Assembly (NCBI GenBank): GCA_018240025.1
Contig: JAFEGM010000006.1
Span: 1-64,000, forward strand
Length of the DNA: 64,000 nt
Origin: Verrucomicrobiota bacterium
Lineage (GTDB): Bacteria > Verrucomicrobiota > Verrucomicrobiia > Chthoniobacterales > SZAS-18
Direction: 5' to 3'
A program made the position numbers and the translations under genes. The notes under the pieces are model-generated. The model was not told the origin of the DNA. It saw nothing but the letters and a program-made list of their open reading frames with translations, and did no database searches. Below are positions 24,651-33,743 of the stretch, piece by piece. Every line of letters starts with the position of its first letter. Position 1 is the first letter of the stretch.

Positions 24651-25445
24651 GTGGCGCACTACCGCACCGGCTTCATCTCTGATCTCCACCTCGGCACGCG
24701 CGGCTGCAATGCGGCGGCGGTGCTGCATTTCCTGCGCGAGCACGAGTTCGACACGCTCTACCTGGTCGGCGACCTGATCGACATCTGGGCGCTGCGCCGC
24801 GGCATCTACTGGCCGCAGTCCCACAACGACGTCATCCAGAAGATCCTGCGTAAGGGGCGCAAGGGTACCAAATTGATCTACATCCCGGGTAACCACGACG
24901 AGCTGGTCAGCGATTTCCTCGGCGAATACGGCAGCATTTCCATCGTGAAGGACGCCATCCACGTCACGGCCGACGGCCGGCGCATCTTCGTTCTGCACGG
25001 GCACGAGACCGACACGGTGGTGCAGAATCACAAGTGGCTGGCCTACGTCGGCGATGTCGGCTACACGCTGCTGCTGAAGCTCAATCCGCTCGTGAACTGG
25101 TTCCGGCGGAGATTTGGCGCGGGCTATTGGTCGCTCAGCGCCTACGTGAAGAAGCGGGTCAAGGACGCGGTCAATTTCATCGGCTCGTTCGAGAAGGCCA
25201 TCGTCCGCTACGCCGAAGACCGGCAGGTCCAGGGCGTGCTCTGCGGCCACATCCACTCGCCGGCGGTGCATGCGCTGGGCGAGACGATGTACTACAACAC
25301 GGGCGATTTCGTGGAGAGCTGCTCGGCCATCGTGGAGCACCACGACGGACGCCTCGAACTGTTGACCGGGCTGTACGTCGACGCGGTGGCCCCGCCGCCC
25401 GAGCCGGCCGCGGAGGCGTCGCTGCCGACGCCAGGATTGGCTTGA
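24651..25445 (+). CDS. UDP-2,3-diacylglucosamine diphosphatase-like metallophosphoesterase
   Basis: This 264-residue protein carries all metallophosphoesterase motifs in order: FISDLHLG (8-15), GDLIDIW, PGNHDE, LHGHETD and CGHIHSP. The family includes LpxH and its relatives, which hydrolyse UDP-2,3-diacylglucosamine to lipid X in lipid A synthesis at the inner face of the inner membrane. Residues 125-185, with a hydrophobic capping helix (VGDVGYTLLLKLNPLVNW) and basic patches (YVKKRVKD), fit substrate capping. It starts at GTG 24651. A general phosphoesterase is a possible alternative. A lipid A gene supports a Gram-negative organism. Confidence 0.85.
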   Translation: MAHYRTGFISDLHLGTRGCNAAAVLHFLREHEFDTLYLVGDLIDIWALRRGIYWPQSHNDVIQKILRKGRKGTKLIYIPGNHDELVSDFLGEYGSISIVKDAIHVTADGRRIFVLHGHETDTVVQNHKWLAYVGDVGYTLLLKLNPLVNWFRRRFGAGYWSLSAYVKKRVKDAVNFIGSFEKAIVRYAEDRQVQGVLCGHIHSPAVHALGETMYYNTGDFVESCSAIVEHHDGRLELLTGLYVDAVAPPPEPAAEASLPTPGLA

Positions 25446-25475
25446 CGAACAGATAGATATTGTCATTCTTAGTGA

Positions 25476-25697
25476 ATGATCGCCGATTTTGCCGCCTGCC
25501 TGCAGCAGCGCCCGTTTCAGCCGTTTGTGGCGGTCACGAGTGCCGGGCAAAAGTATCTCGTGGCTAGTCTGGATCACGCGCACGTGCACGCTCGGCGAAC
25601 CAGCGTGGTGATCGATTTCGACGAAGGCGGGGGCGTGGTCATCTCGGCCCTGCACTTGGCGGCGATCGAGTTCCCGGACGAAGCGCATGCGGCCTGA
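25476..25697 (+). CDS. Small conserved-type hypothetical protein
   Basis: A 73-residue protein with beta-strand pattern: QQRPFQPFVAVTSAGQKYLV, then HAHVHARRTSVVIDFDEGG and VVISALHLAAIEF. Small proteins of this shape, with PF-I/V-V-SG and a final IE-F, are common in environmental bacteria, and their role is unknown. The ATG at 25476 lies 30 bases after the LpxH-like gene, and the DUF294 gene follows 52 bases later, all on the same strand. Confidence 0.6.
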   Translation: MIADFAACLQQRPFQPFVAVTSAGQKYLVASLDHAHVHARRTSVVIDFDEGGGVVISALHLAAIEFPDEAHAA

Positions 25698-25749
25698 AGC
25701 GTGGCAGCCCTGCATTGCCAGCGCAGTGGCGGGACGGTAGGAAACGGGC

Positions 25750-27630
25750 GTGACGCCGGCCGATTTCACGCGCGAGTTCCTGCGGCGCTATCCGCCCTTC
25801 TTCTACCTCTCGGACGACGAACTGCGCCGGGTGGTGCGGGTGGCGGGCGAGTGCTTTGTCCGCGCGCAGGACGAAGTGACCGACCTCGAGCGCGACCTGC
25901 TGGTGGTGCGACAGGGCCTGCTGGCCGAGCTGGCCGGCGCCGACGAGCGTCTGGTGGAAGTGCGCGATGAAGGCAGCGTCTGCGACCTGGCCCCCGCGGG
26001 CGGCGGACTGCGGACCGTGGCGCGGGAGGATGCCATCGTATTGCGAATTCCGCGGACGGTGATCGACGAACTCATCGCGACGAACGAGCGCTTCGCCGAC
26101 TTCTTCCAGCGCCGCGAGCGGCATCGGCGCCGCTTCCTCGAGAGCCTGCGCTCGGACCTGGCGGCGCAGGCGGCTGGCCAGGGCGGGGTCGAGCGCGTGA
26201 TGCTCGGCACTCGGGTGCGCGAGCTGGCCCAGCGCGACCTGGTCTGGTGTGCGCCGCCGACGACCGTGCAGGAGGCGGCCCGGCTCATGCGCGAGCGCGG
26301 TGTGAGCTCGATCTTCGTGCTGGAGGAACGCCACGACTGGCGCCGCGCGGGGATCCTGACCACCGACGACCTCCGCAGCCGCGTCGTCGCGGAGGGGCTC
26401 GACCCGACCACTCCCGTCGGCGGACTGGCCTCGCGGCCCCTGCGGACGATCGAGGGCGGACGCCTGGCCTTCGAAGCGCTGCTGGAGATGATGCAGGCCG
26501 GCGTGAACTACCTCGGCGTCATCGAGGAGGATCGGCTCGATGCCCTCATCAGCAGCCGCGATCTCATGCTGCTGCAGGGCAACGCGCCGCTGCTGCTGGC
26601 GCGCGCCATCGCGCGGCAGGAGGATGCCGCCGGTCTGCGCCGACTCGTCGAGCGCGCCGCCGCGGCGGTTCCGCGACTCGTGCAGGAGGGGCTCTCGCCG
26701 GTGGCCATCGGACAGCTCATGGCCGGTCTGACCGACCGCGTGACCGGCCGGCTCCTCACGCTCGCCACGGCCGCACTCGGGCCGGCGCCGCTGCCGTGGT
26801 GCTGGCTGGCCATGGGCAGCGAGGGGCGGCGCGAGCAGACGTTCCTGACCGATCAGGACAACGCGCTCGTCCATGCCGATCCGCCCGACGAGGCCGCGGC
26901 GCAGGCAGCGGCCGCGTATTTCCCGAAGTTCGCCGCCTGGGTGGGGGAGCGATTGGTGGAATGCGGCTATCCGCCCTGTCCGGCCGGCTACATGGCCCGC
27001 GAAGCGCGCTGGTGCCGCCCGCTCGGCGAGTGGCTGCGGGCAGTCGACGAGTGGGTCGATTCGCCGTCGCCGGACGAAGTCATGCACGCGCTCGTCTTCC
27101 TTGATCTGCGCCCGGTCGGCGGCGATTTCGCCTTGGGCGAGCACCTGGCGGCGGAACTCCGGGCGCGGGCCCGCGCCCGGCCCAAATTCCTCCGCGCGCT
27201 GGCCGCGGCCGGCGTCCGCCATACGCCGCCGCTGGGATTCTTCCGCGCCTTCGCCGTCGCCAGCCGCGGACCGCATGAGGGAGAGCTCGACCTCAAGCTC
27301 CGCGGCACCATGCCGATCCTCGATCTCGTCCGGCTGCGCGCGCTCGAGGCCGACGTCGTCGAGACGAACACCTTCGACCGCCTGGCGGCGCTCGCCCGAT
27401 TGGGCCGCCTGCCGGTCGCCGAGGTCGACGAACTGCAGGACACGCTCGAATTCCTCCTGCTCCTGCGGCTGCGCAATCAAGTCGCCCAGCGCCAGGCCGG
27501 CGAGCCGCTCACGAACCGGATCGCGCCGGAGCGGCTCAGCTCGGTCGAGCGCGCCACCCTGCGCGAGGCCTTCCGGGTGGTCGATCGCCACCAGGACGCG
27601 CTGCGGCTCGATTACCAACTCCGCGGCTGA
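25750..27630 (+). CDS. DUF294 protein with cNMP-binding-like, CBS and nucleotidyltransferase-like domains
   Basis: This 626-residue protein has three parts. The first (about 1-120) is a cyclic-nucleotide-binding-like domain (FFYLSDDELRRVVRVAG). The second has two CBS domains (about 150-275; REAARLMRERGVSSIFVLEE-type segment), which usually bind adenosyl ligands. The third is the DUF294 nucleotidyltransferase-like domain, with GSEGRREQTFLTDQDNAL near 356-373, followed by the DUF294 C-terminal helical domain. The GlnD-like core suggests a protein- or nucleotide-modifying regulator. The next gene, five bases on, is a DnaQ-like exonuclease; this pair is often found near ActP/VC_2705 symporters, which here lie about 5 kb away. 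Starts at GTG. Confidence 0.85.
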   Translation: MTPADFTREFLRRYPPFFYLSDDELRRVVRVAGECFVRAQDEVTDLERDLLVVRQGLLAELAGADERLVEVRDEGSVCDLAPAGGGLRTVAREDAIVLRIPRTVIDELIATNERFADFFQRRERHRRRFLESLRSDLAAQAAGQGGVERVMLGTRVRELAQRDLVWCAPPTTVQEAARLMRERGVSSIFVLEERHDWRRAGILTTDDLRSRVVAEGLDPTTPVGGLASRPLRTIEGGRLAFEALLEMMQAGVNYLGVIEEDRLDALISSRDLMLLQGNAPLLLARAIARQEDAAGLRRLVERAAAAVPRLVQEGLSPVAIGQLMAGLTDRVTGRLLTLATAALGPAPLPWCWLAMGSEGRREQTFLTDQDNALVHADPPDEAAAQAAAAYFPKFAAWVGERLVECGYPPCPAGYMAREARWCRPLGEWLRAVDEWVDSPSPDEVMHALVFLDLRPVGGDFALGEHLAAELRARARARPKFLRALAAAGVRHTPPLGFFRAFAVASRGPHEGELDLKLRGTMPILDLVRLRALEADVVETNTFDRLAALARLGRLPVAEVDELQDTLEFLLLLRLRNQVAQRQAGEPLTNRIAPERLSSVERATLREAFRVVDRHQDALRLDYQLRG

Positions 27631-27635
27631 ACGTC

Positions 27636-28310
27636 ATGCTGCGCCAGCTCCTCGAGCGCATTTTCCCCTCGCACGCGCCGTCCGCGCGGCTGGACGACAC
27701 GTCGTTCGTCGTGTTGGACGCGGAGATGACCGGGCTCGACGCACGGCGCGACAGCATCATCTCGCTCGGCGCGGTGAAGCTGGAGGCCGGCCGCATCCTG
27801 CTGGGCGAGAGCTTCGAACGTCTGGTCGATCCCGGCCGTGCGCTCGCGCCCGACAACATTCTCGTGCACCGCCTGACCGCCGAGCGACTGGCCGGGCAGG
27901 GCGGGCTGGCCGAGGCGATCGAGGCGTTTTGGGAATTCTGCGGCGAGGCGATTCTGGTGGGGCATTGTCTGCGCCTCGACCTCGGCTTTCTCGCCCGCTG
28001 CCGGCCGCCCGGGCTGCCGGCGAGTCGAATGCGCGGGCTTTGCACCGCCTCCACCGCGCGCTGGCTGGAGCAGCAGTCGGTGCGATTTCTCGGCGCAGCG
28101 CCGAAGGGGGAATCGACCGGCGGCTCGCTGGCCGCGCTGGCGCGACAGCTCGGCCTCGTCTTCGAACAGCCCCAGCACGACGCCCTGCAGGACGCCTACG
28201 TGACCGCTCAGGTCTGGCAGCGCCTGCTCCGCCAGCTGGCCGATCATGGCGTGCAGCGGGTGAGCGATCTGCCCCGCGCCGCCTGGGTGCAGGCGCAGGA
28301 AATGAGCTAG
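27636..28310 (+). CDS. DnaQ-like 3'-5' exonuclease
   Basis: A 224-residue DEDDh exonuclease. The motifs are FVVLDAEMTGLD (metal ligands Asp30 and Glu32), VGHCLRLDLGFL in the middle and PQHDALQDAYVTAQVW, with the general-base His and last Asp, at the end. Such domains are the epsilon subunit of DNA polymerase III or stand-alone RNases. Because it is paired with the DUF294 gene (5-nt gap), a role with that regulator is more likely than replication proofreading. It ends four bases from the convergent FAD oxidoreductase gene. Confidence 0.88.
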   Translation: MLRQLLERIFPSHAPSARLDDTSFVVLDAEMTGLDARRDSIISLGAVKLEAGRILLGESFERLVDPGRALAPDNILVHRLTAERLAGQGGLAEAIEAFWEFCGEAILVGHCLRLDLGFLARCRPPGLPASRMRGLCTASTARWLEQQSVRFLGAAPKGESTGGSLAALARQLGLVFEQPQHDALQDAYVTAQVWQRLLRQLADHGVQRVSDLPRAAWVQAQEMS

Positions 28311-28314
28311 GCGA

Positions 28315-31233
28315 TCAACGCGCCCCAGCCAGAATTTCCGCCAGATGCAGCGGCCGCGCCTGCGGGAGATTTTGCCAGATCTGCTCGCGGCAGCTGAAGC
28401 CGTCGACGCAAAGCAGATCGTCCGAACCCGAGGCGCGCACGGCCGGGAGCAGCACGCGTTCGCCGAGCGCCTGCGAGAGCTCGAACTTGTCCGCCTCGAA
28501 GCCGAAGGGCCCGGCCATGCCGCAGCAGCCGCTGTCGAGGCTCTTCAGCTCGGCGCCGGTTTTCTTCAGCAGGGCTTCCTCGTCGGCGAATTTCAGCACC
28601 GCCTTGTGGTGGCAATGTCCGTGCAGCACCACCCGCCGGCCCTGCAGCGAAGGCGGTTCCCAGCCCTCGCGCACGAGGAACTCGGAGAGGGTGAAGGTCT
28701 GCTTGCGGAGCCGATGCCCGATGCCGTGGTGCGGCAGCAGATTGCGCGCTTCGTCGCGGAAGACCGAGGCACAGCTGGGCTCCAGCACGATCACCGGCAG
28801 GCCGGCGTTGAGCTGCGGTTCGAGTCGAGCGAAGACGCGCTCGAGATAGCTGCGCGCCTGCCGGAGCAGACCGAAATCGTAGAGCGGACGTCCGCAGCAG
28901 AGATGCCCGCCCGCCTGCGGCACGTGCACCGTCCAGCCGGCCTCGCGCAGCAGGCGGTAGGCGGCCTGGGCGGTGCTGGGATGAAAGTAGTTGTTCCAGG
29001 TGTCGGCGAAGAGCACGACCTCACCGCGAGGGGCCGCGGACGACTCGATGGCCGGGTCCCGGCGCAGCCACTCGACGAACGGCTGCGAGGCGAACTTCGG
29101 CAGCGTGCGCTGCGGCGCGAGGTGGAGCAGCGCGCGCAGGAGGTGCGAGACGCCCGGCAACGCATTGATTGTGTTGATCAGCTCCGGCGCGTGCGCGGCC
29201 AGGCGCGCCCAGCGATCCATGAAGCCGAAGGCGTAGTGCGAGAGCGGCCGGAGGCGGTCGTCGTAGTAATGCGCCAAAAACTCGCTCTTGTAGGTGGCCA
29301 CGTCCACGTTGACGGGGCACTCGCCTTTGCAGCCTTTGCAGCTGAGGCAGAGGTCGAGCGATTCCTTGACCGCCTCGTCCTGCCAGCCGCCGCGCAGCAT
29401 TTCGCCCTGCAACATCTCGAAGAGCAGGTGCGCCCGTCCGCGCGTGCTGTGCTGCTCCTCGCGGGTGATCTGAAAGCTCGGACACATCGTGCCCGCGTCG
29501 GTCTTGCGACAGGCGCCCACGCCCACGCAGCGCTGGGTGGCTTTCTCGAGCGAGCCCTGGTCGTCGGGGTAGGCGAAGAACGTCTGGACCTGGCGCGGGT
29601 TGTAGTCGCTGCCGAGCTTGAGGTGCGCCTCGGGCGGATACGGGTCGACCACCTTGCCCGGGTTCAGCTTGCCGTCGGGATCCCAGAGCGTCTTGAACTC
29701 GCGGAAAGCGGCCACCAGTTCGGGGCCGAACATCTTCTCGTAGAGATGCGCCCGGCCGTGGCCGTCGCCGTGTTCGCCGGAGATGGCACCGCCGTATTGC
29801 ACCACCAGATCGGCCGCCTCCTCGAGGAACTCGCGATAGCGCTGGATCCCCGCCGCGGTCTCGAGATCGAAGGTCACGCGCTGATGCACGCAGCCTTCGC
29901 CGAAGTGCCCATAGTACCAGGCCTTGTAGCCGTATTTTTGCAGCAGGCGCCGATAGTCGCGCAGATACGGCCCGAGCACGCGCGGATGCACCGCGGCGTC
30001 CTCCCAACCTTCGTGCGTGATGGAATGCTCGCCGGGGATGACCGTGGTGCTGCCGTTGCCCGCCTCGCGCACTTTCCAGATGCGTCGGACTTCGCCGGGG
30101 TCGCGCACCACCTTGATGAACGGCGCGTGCGGCTGGGCCTTTTGCCAGACCACGAAGGCATCGGCCTTCTCGTCCGCCTCGGCCCGCGTATCGCCGCCGA
30201 ACTCCGCCAGCAGGAAGCCGCCGCCGGGCGGGAGGAGCGCGATGTTCTCGGGCTGCAGATTTTTCTGCCGCATGATGTCGAGCACGCCGCCCTCGAAGCC
30301 CTCGAGCCCGATGGGCGCGAACTTGAGCACATCGGGCACCGCGTCCGCCGCCACGTAGACGTCGGGATAGGCGAGGCAGACGAGCGACTTGAACTGCGGG
30401 CTCGGCACCAGGCGCAGCTTGGCTTCGAGAATGATGCCGCAGGTGCCCTCCGTCCCGACCAGCGCGCGGGCCACGTTGAAGGGCGACTCGGGCAGCAGTT
30501 CGTCGAGATTGTAGCCCGAGACCCGACGCGGGATTTTCGCGAATCGCTCCCGCACCAGCGGCGCGACCCGCTCGCGCAGGCTGCGCAGCCCGGCGTAGAT
30601 CTGACCGCGTCGGCCGCCTGCGCCCACGATCGCCTCCAACTCGGATTCGGGCGTCGGACCGACCGTGAGAATCGTGCCGTCGTAGAGCAGCACCCGCATT
30701 TCCTCCACGTTCTCCTGCACCTTGCCGGCCATCAGTCCGTGCACGCCGGAGGAGTTGTTGCCGATCATCCCGCCGAGCGTGCAGCGATTGTGCGTGGAGG
30801 GATCGGGCGCGAAGGTCAGCCGGTGCTTCTCGGCGGCGTTGCGGAGGGTGTCGAGCACGATGCCCGGCTGCACGCGGGCGAAGCGCTGCTCGGGATTCAG
30901 CTCCAGCAAGCGATGGCAGTATTTGGAGAAATCGAGCACGACGGCCGCATTGCAGCCCTGCCCGGCGAGCGAGGTGCCGCCGCCCCGCGCGAGGATGGGC
31001 GCGCCAAACCTGCGGCAGACCGCCACGGCCGCGATCACGTCCTCTTCGTCGCGCGGGATGACCAGCCCGATGGGAATCTGTCGGTAGTTGGACGCATCCA
31101 TCGAGTAGAGCGCCCGGCTGCCCGCATCGAAACGCACCTCGCCGCGCACCGCCTCGCGCAGCGCTCGCGCCAGGACCTGCGCCTCGGCGAAGGAATCGGG
31201 TGCGACCGCGTGGGAGGAGGGTGCGTGCGTCAT
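28315..31233 (-). CDS. FAD-linked and Fe-S oxidoreductase, D-lactate/glycolate dehydrogenase type
   Basis: This 972-residue fusion joins a GlcD-like FAD domain to a GlcF-like iron-sulfur part. The N-terminal PCMH FAD-binding region contains ILARGGGTSLAGQGCN and GGMIGNNSSGVHG. The FAD-oxidase C domain ends near GPELVAAFREFKTLWDPDGKLNPGK. A 4Fe-4S region follows, with CVGVGACRKTDAGTMCP and CLSCKGCKGECP, and the last part has two CCG motifs (CCGRPLYDFG and CCGMAGPFG). Such enzymes feed electrons from D-lactate, glycolate or 2-hydroxyglutarate into the quinone pool. The ATG at 31233 was chosen; an upstream start adds 22 residues. The convergent exonuclease gene ends four bases away. Confidence 0.9.
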   Translation of the reverse strand: MTHAPSSHAVAPDSFAEAQVLARALREAVRGEVRFDAGSRALYSMDASNYRQIPIGLVIPRDEEDVIAAVAVCRRFGAPILARGGGTSLAGQGCNAAVVLDFSKYCHRLLELNPEQRFARVQPGIVLDTLRNAAEKHRLTFAPDPSTHNRCTLGGMIGNNSSGVHGLMAGKVQENVEEMRVLLYDGTILTVGPTPESELEAIVGAGGRRGQIYAGLRSLRERVAPLVRERFAKIPRRVSGYNLDELLPESPFNVARALVGTEGTCGIILEAKLRLVPSPQFKSLVCLAYPDVYVAADAVPDVLKFAPIGLEGFEGGVLDIMRQKNLQPENIALLPPGGGFLLAEFGGDTRAEADEKADAFVVWQKAQPHAPFIKVVRDPGEVRRIWKVREAGNGSTTVIPGEHSITHEGWEDAAVHPRVLGPYLRDYRRLLQKYGYKAWYYGHFGEGCVHQRVTFDLETAAGIQRYREFLEEAADLVVQYGGAISGEHGDGHGRAHLYEKMFGPELVAAFREFKTLWDPDGKLNPGKVVDPYPPEAHLKLGSDYNPRQVQTFFAYPDDQGSLEKATQRCVGVGACRKTDAGTMCPSFQITREEQHSTRGRAHLLFEMLQGEMLRGGWQDEAVKESLDLCLSCKGCKGECPVNVDVATYKSEFLAHYYDDRLRPLSHYAFGFMDRWARLAAHAPELINTINALPGVSHLLRALLHLAPQRTLPKFASQPFVEWLRRDPAIESSAAPRGEVVLFADTWNNYFHPSTAQAAYRLLREAGWTVHVPQAGGHLCCGRPLYDFGLLRQARSYLERVFARLEPQLNAGLPVIVLEPSCASVFRDEARNLLPHHGIGHRLRKQTFTLSEFLVREGWEPPSLQGRRVVLHGHCHHKAVLKFADEEALLKKTGAELKSLDSGCCGMAGPFGFEADKFELSQALGERVLLPAVRASGSDDLLCVDGFSCREQIWQNLPQARPLHLAEILAGAR

Positions 31234-31367
31234 GCCGTGAAGAAGCCCGCGCCAACTTCGCGCGGGTCCCGCCGACTGGGCGAGGGAAAATGCACCCATT
31301 TCCGCCCCGGGGTGGGGCGGATTCCGCAGGCTGGAAGCGCGACCGTCCGGGCCGCGTCAGACCGCCC

Positions 31368-32141
31368 TTACTCGAACTTCGAGAAGTCGGGCTGCCGGCG
31401 CTGGGCGAAGGCCGCGAACGCCTCCGCGGCCTCGGGGGAGCTCAGGCGCTGGCCGAATTGGATCGCCTCCTCGCGCATGACGGCGCTGACGTGGTCAGCC
31501 TGGCCCTTCTTCAGCAGCGACTTGGTCAGGCGCACCGAGGCGGCCGGTTGACGGGCGATCATCTCCGCCGCCGACCAGGCCGCGTCGCGCACGTCGGCGT
31601 CGGGCAGGACGTAATTCACCAGGCCCATCTCGTGGGCGCGCTGGGCGCCGAACGGCTGACCGAGCAGGAGCAGCTCCGAGGCGCGCTGGTGTCCCATCAG
31701 GCGCGGCAGCAAGAGGCTGGAGGCCGCTTCGGGGCAGAGGCCGAGATTGGTGAAGGGCAGGCAGAACTTCGCGCTCTCGCCGGCGATGACCATGTCGCAA
31801 TGCAGCAGCACGGTCGTGCCGATACCGACGGCAGCCCCGTGCACGCGGGCGATGACCGGCTTCTCGAAGCGGTGAATGGCCTCCAGGAAATGGAAGATGG
31901 GCGCGAACTTTTCCTCGCTGAAGCCGCTGGCGAAATCGGCGATGTCGTTGCCGGCCGTGAAACACTTGTCATCGCCTTCGAGCACGACCGAGCGCACGGC
32001 CGGGTCGGCCGCCGCTTCCTTCAAGCCGGCGGTCAGCGCCTCGTACATCGCGAGGGTGAGCGCGTTCTTCTTGTCCGGCCGATTCAGGGCGAGCCGGTGG
32101 ATGGGACCGTGGCGTTCGGAAAGGACGAGGGGATTGCTCAT
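31368..32141 (-). CDS. Enoyl-CoA hydratase/isomerase family protein
   Basis: A 257-residue crotonase-fold protein. The oxyanion-hole segments are FTAGNDIADFASG and HGAAVGIGTTVLLHCDMV, and a catalytic Glu is expected in the segment NLGLCPEAASSLLLPRLMG. The crotonase fold covers hydratases, isomerases and other CoA enzymes, so the reaction (probably hydration of trans-2-enoyl-CoA) is only a family inference. It is divergent from the aldehyde dehydrogenase gene, with 75 bases between starts, and lies on the same strand as the FAD oxidoreductase. No other beta-oxidation gene is adjacent. Confidence 0.88.
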   Translation of the reverse strand: MSNPLVLSERHGPIHRLALNRPDKKNALTLAMYEALTAGLKEAAADPAVRSVVLEGDDKCFTAGNDIADFASGFSEEKFAPIFHFLEAIHRFEKPVIARVHGAAVGIGTTVLLHCDMVIAGESAKFCLPFTNLGLCPEAASSLLLPRLMGHQRASELLLLGQPFGAQRAHEMGLVNYVLPDADVRDAAWSAAEMIARQPAASVRLTKSLLKKGQADHVSAVMREEAIQFGQRLSSPEAAEAFAAFAQRRQPDFSKFE

Positions 32142-32216
32142 GCGGGGAGCGATAGCGCGACCGGCGCGGCCTCACAATTCTTGTTTCCAGCTCCCCAACG
32201 TTGGCCATCCTGACAC

Positions 32217-33659
32217 ATGCCCGTCACGGAACTAGCCGCCCCCCCGGCGACCGCGCCCGACCTCGCCGCGCTCATCGAGCGCCAGCGCGCCCACTTTGCC
32301 GCCCATCGCCCGCTCCCGTATGCCGCCCGCATCGATCTGCTGCAACGCCTGCTGAAGATGATGGAGGCGGGCCGGGTCTCGCTCCGCGCCGCCATCCAGG
32401 CCGATTTCCACCGGGCCGACGTGGAGGTGGACCTGACCGAGTACGCCGTCTCGCTGATGGAGATCCGGCACGCCCTGCGGCACCTCCGCGGCTGGATGAA
32501 ACCGCGGCGCGTGGGTACGCCGCTCGGCATGCTCGGCACGCGCGGCGAGATCCGCTGCGAACCGCGCGGCGTGACGCTCATCATCGCGCCGTGGAACTAC
32601 CCGGTGCAGCTGGCCATCCTGCCGCTCATCTCGGCGCTCGCGGCCGGCAACACGGCCGTCATCAAACCTTCGGAGCTGACGCCGAACTCCGCCCGCTGGC
32701 TGCGCGAAAACCTCGGCGCGGCCTTCCGGCCGGAGGAGGTGGCGGTGGTCGAGGGCGGCATCGAGGTCTCGACCGAACTGCTGCGCCAGCCGTGGGGGCA
32801 CATCTTCTTCACCGGGTCGCCGCAGGTCGGCAAGGTGGTCATGCGCGCCGCGGCCGAGCACCTCACGCCGGTCACGCTGGAACTCGGCGGCAAGTCGCCC
32901 ACCATCGTCGACGCCACGGCCGACATCCCGCGCGCGGCCGAGGTCGTGGCCTGGGGGAAATGCGTCAATGCGGGCCAGATCTGCATCGCGCCCGACTACG
33001 TGCTGGTCGACCGCCGGGTGCACGACGAGTTCGTGACCGAGATCGGCCGCGCGCTCGACCGGTTCCACGGCACCACGCCGGAGGCCAAGCGCGCCTCGCC
33101 CGACCTGCCGCGGATCGTCAATCATCGCCACACCGACCGCCTCCTCGGCCTGCTCGACGACGCTCGGACCCATGGTGCGACGGCGGCCACCGGAGGCTTC
33201 GCGGAGGCGAGCGAACGATTCATCGCGCCGACCGTCCTGACCGGTGTCTCCGCCGAGGCCCGCGTGGCCCGCGAGGAGATCTTCGGCCCGCTGCTGCCGG
33301 TCTTCCCGTTCGACGAGTTGGACGAGGCCATCCGCTTCGTCCAGGCGCGCGAGAATCCGCTTTGCCTCTATCTCTTCAGCCGCAATCCCTCCAACATCGA
33401 GGAGGTCCTGGCCCGCACCTCTTCCGGCGGCACGGTCGTGAACGACGTCCTCCTGCACTACATGAATGCCAACCTGCCCTTCGGCGGTGCAGGCTGGAGC
33501 GGGCTCGGGCGCGGCCACGGCGAGGCGGGCTTCCGCACGTTCTCGAACGAGCGCTCGGTGCTCTACCGGCAGTGGGACGGCCCGGTGCGCCGCTGGCTGC
33601 ATCCGCCCTACGGCGAGAAGGTGAAGCGTCTGGTCGAGGTGATGTCGCGCTGGCTCTGA
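32217..33659 (+). CDS. Aldehyde dehydrogenase, class 3-like
   Basis: This 480-residue NAD(P)-dependent enzyme oxidises aldehydes to acids. The NAD-binding motif IIAPWNYPVQL (122-132), the general base Glu222 in TLELGGKSP and the catalytic Cys256 in NAGQICIAPDY are all present. The short N terminus and the sequence FTGSPQVGKVVM fit the class 3/fatty aldehyde (AlkH, CalB) group, and the C terminus is soluble. Substrate is unknown. The divergent enoyl-CoA hydratase gene suggests fatty-acid-linked aldehydes, but this is weak. Confidence 0.93.
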   Translation: MPVTELAAPPATAPDLAALIERQRAHFAAHRPLPYAARIDLLQRLLKMMEAGRVSLRAAIQADFHRADVEVDLTEYAVSLMEIRHALRHLRGWMKPRRVGTPLGMLGTRGEIRCEPRGVTLIIAPWNYPVQLAILPLISALAAGNTAVIKPSELTPNSARWLRENLGAAFRPEEVAVVEGGIEVSTELLRQPWGHIFFTGSPQVGKVVMRAAAEHLTPVTLELGGKSPTIVDATADIPRAAEVVAWGKCVNAGQICIAPDYVLVDRRVHDEFVTEIGRALDRFHGTTPEAKRASPDLPRIVNHRHTDRLLGLLDDARTHGATAATGGFAEASERFIAPTVLTGVSAEARVAREEIFGPLLPVFPFDELDEAIRFVQARENPLCLYLFSRNPSNIEEVLARTSSGGTVVNDVLLHYMNANLPFGGAGWSGLGRGHGEAGFRTFSNERSVLYRQWDGPVRRWLHPPYGEKVKRLVEVMSRWL

Positions 33660-33743
33660 GGCAGGTCGGAACGAATTAGGATTGTCGGTACTCGCGGTTT
33701 TCGGCAGAAGGGGCGGCGTCTCACCACCTTCTGCGAATTCGCC

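Noticed and set aside
28345-31551. Long open frame (over 1000 codons) opposite the FAD oxidoreductase gene
   Set aside because: It is a mirror of a high-GC gene: rich in Arg, Ala, His and Val with no domain, while the minus strand encodes a full oxidoreductase with all motifs.
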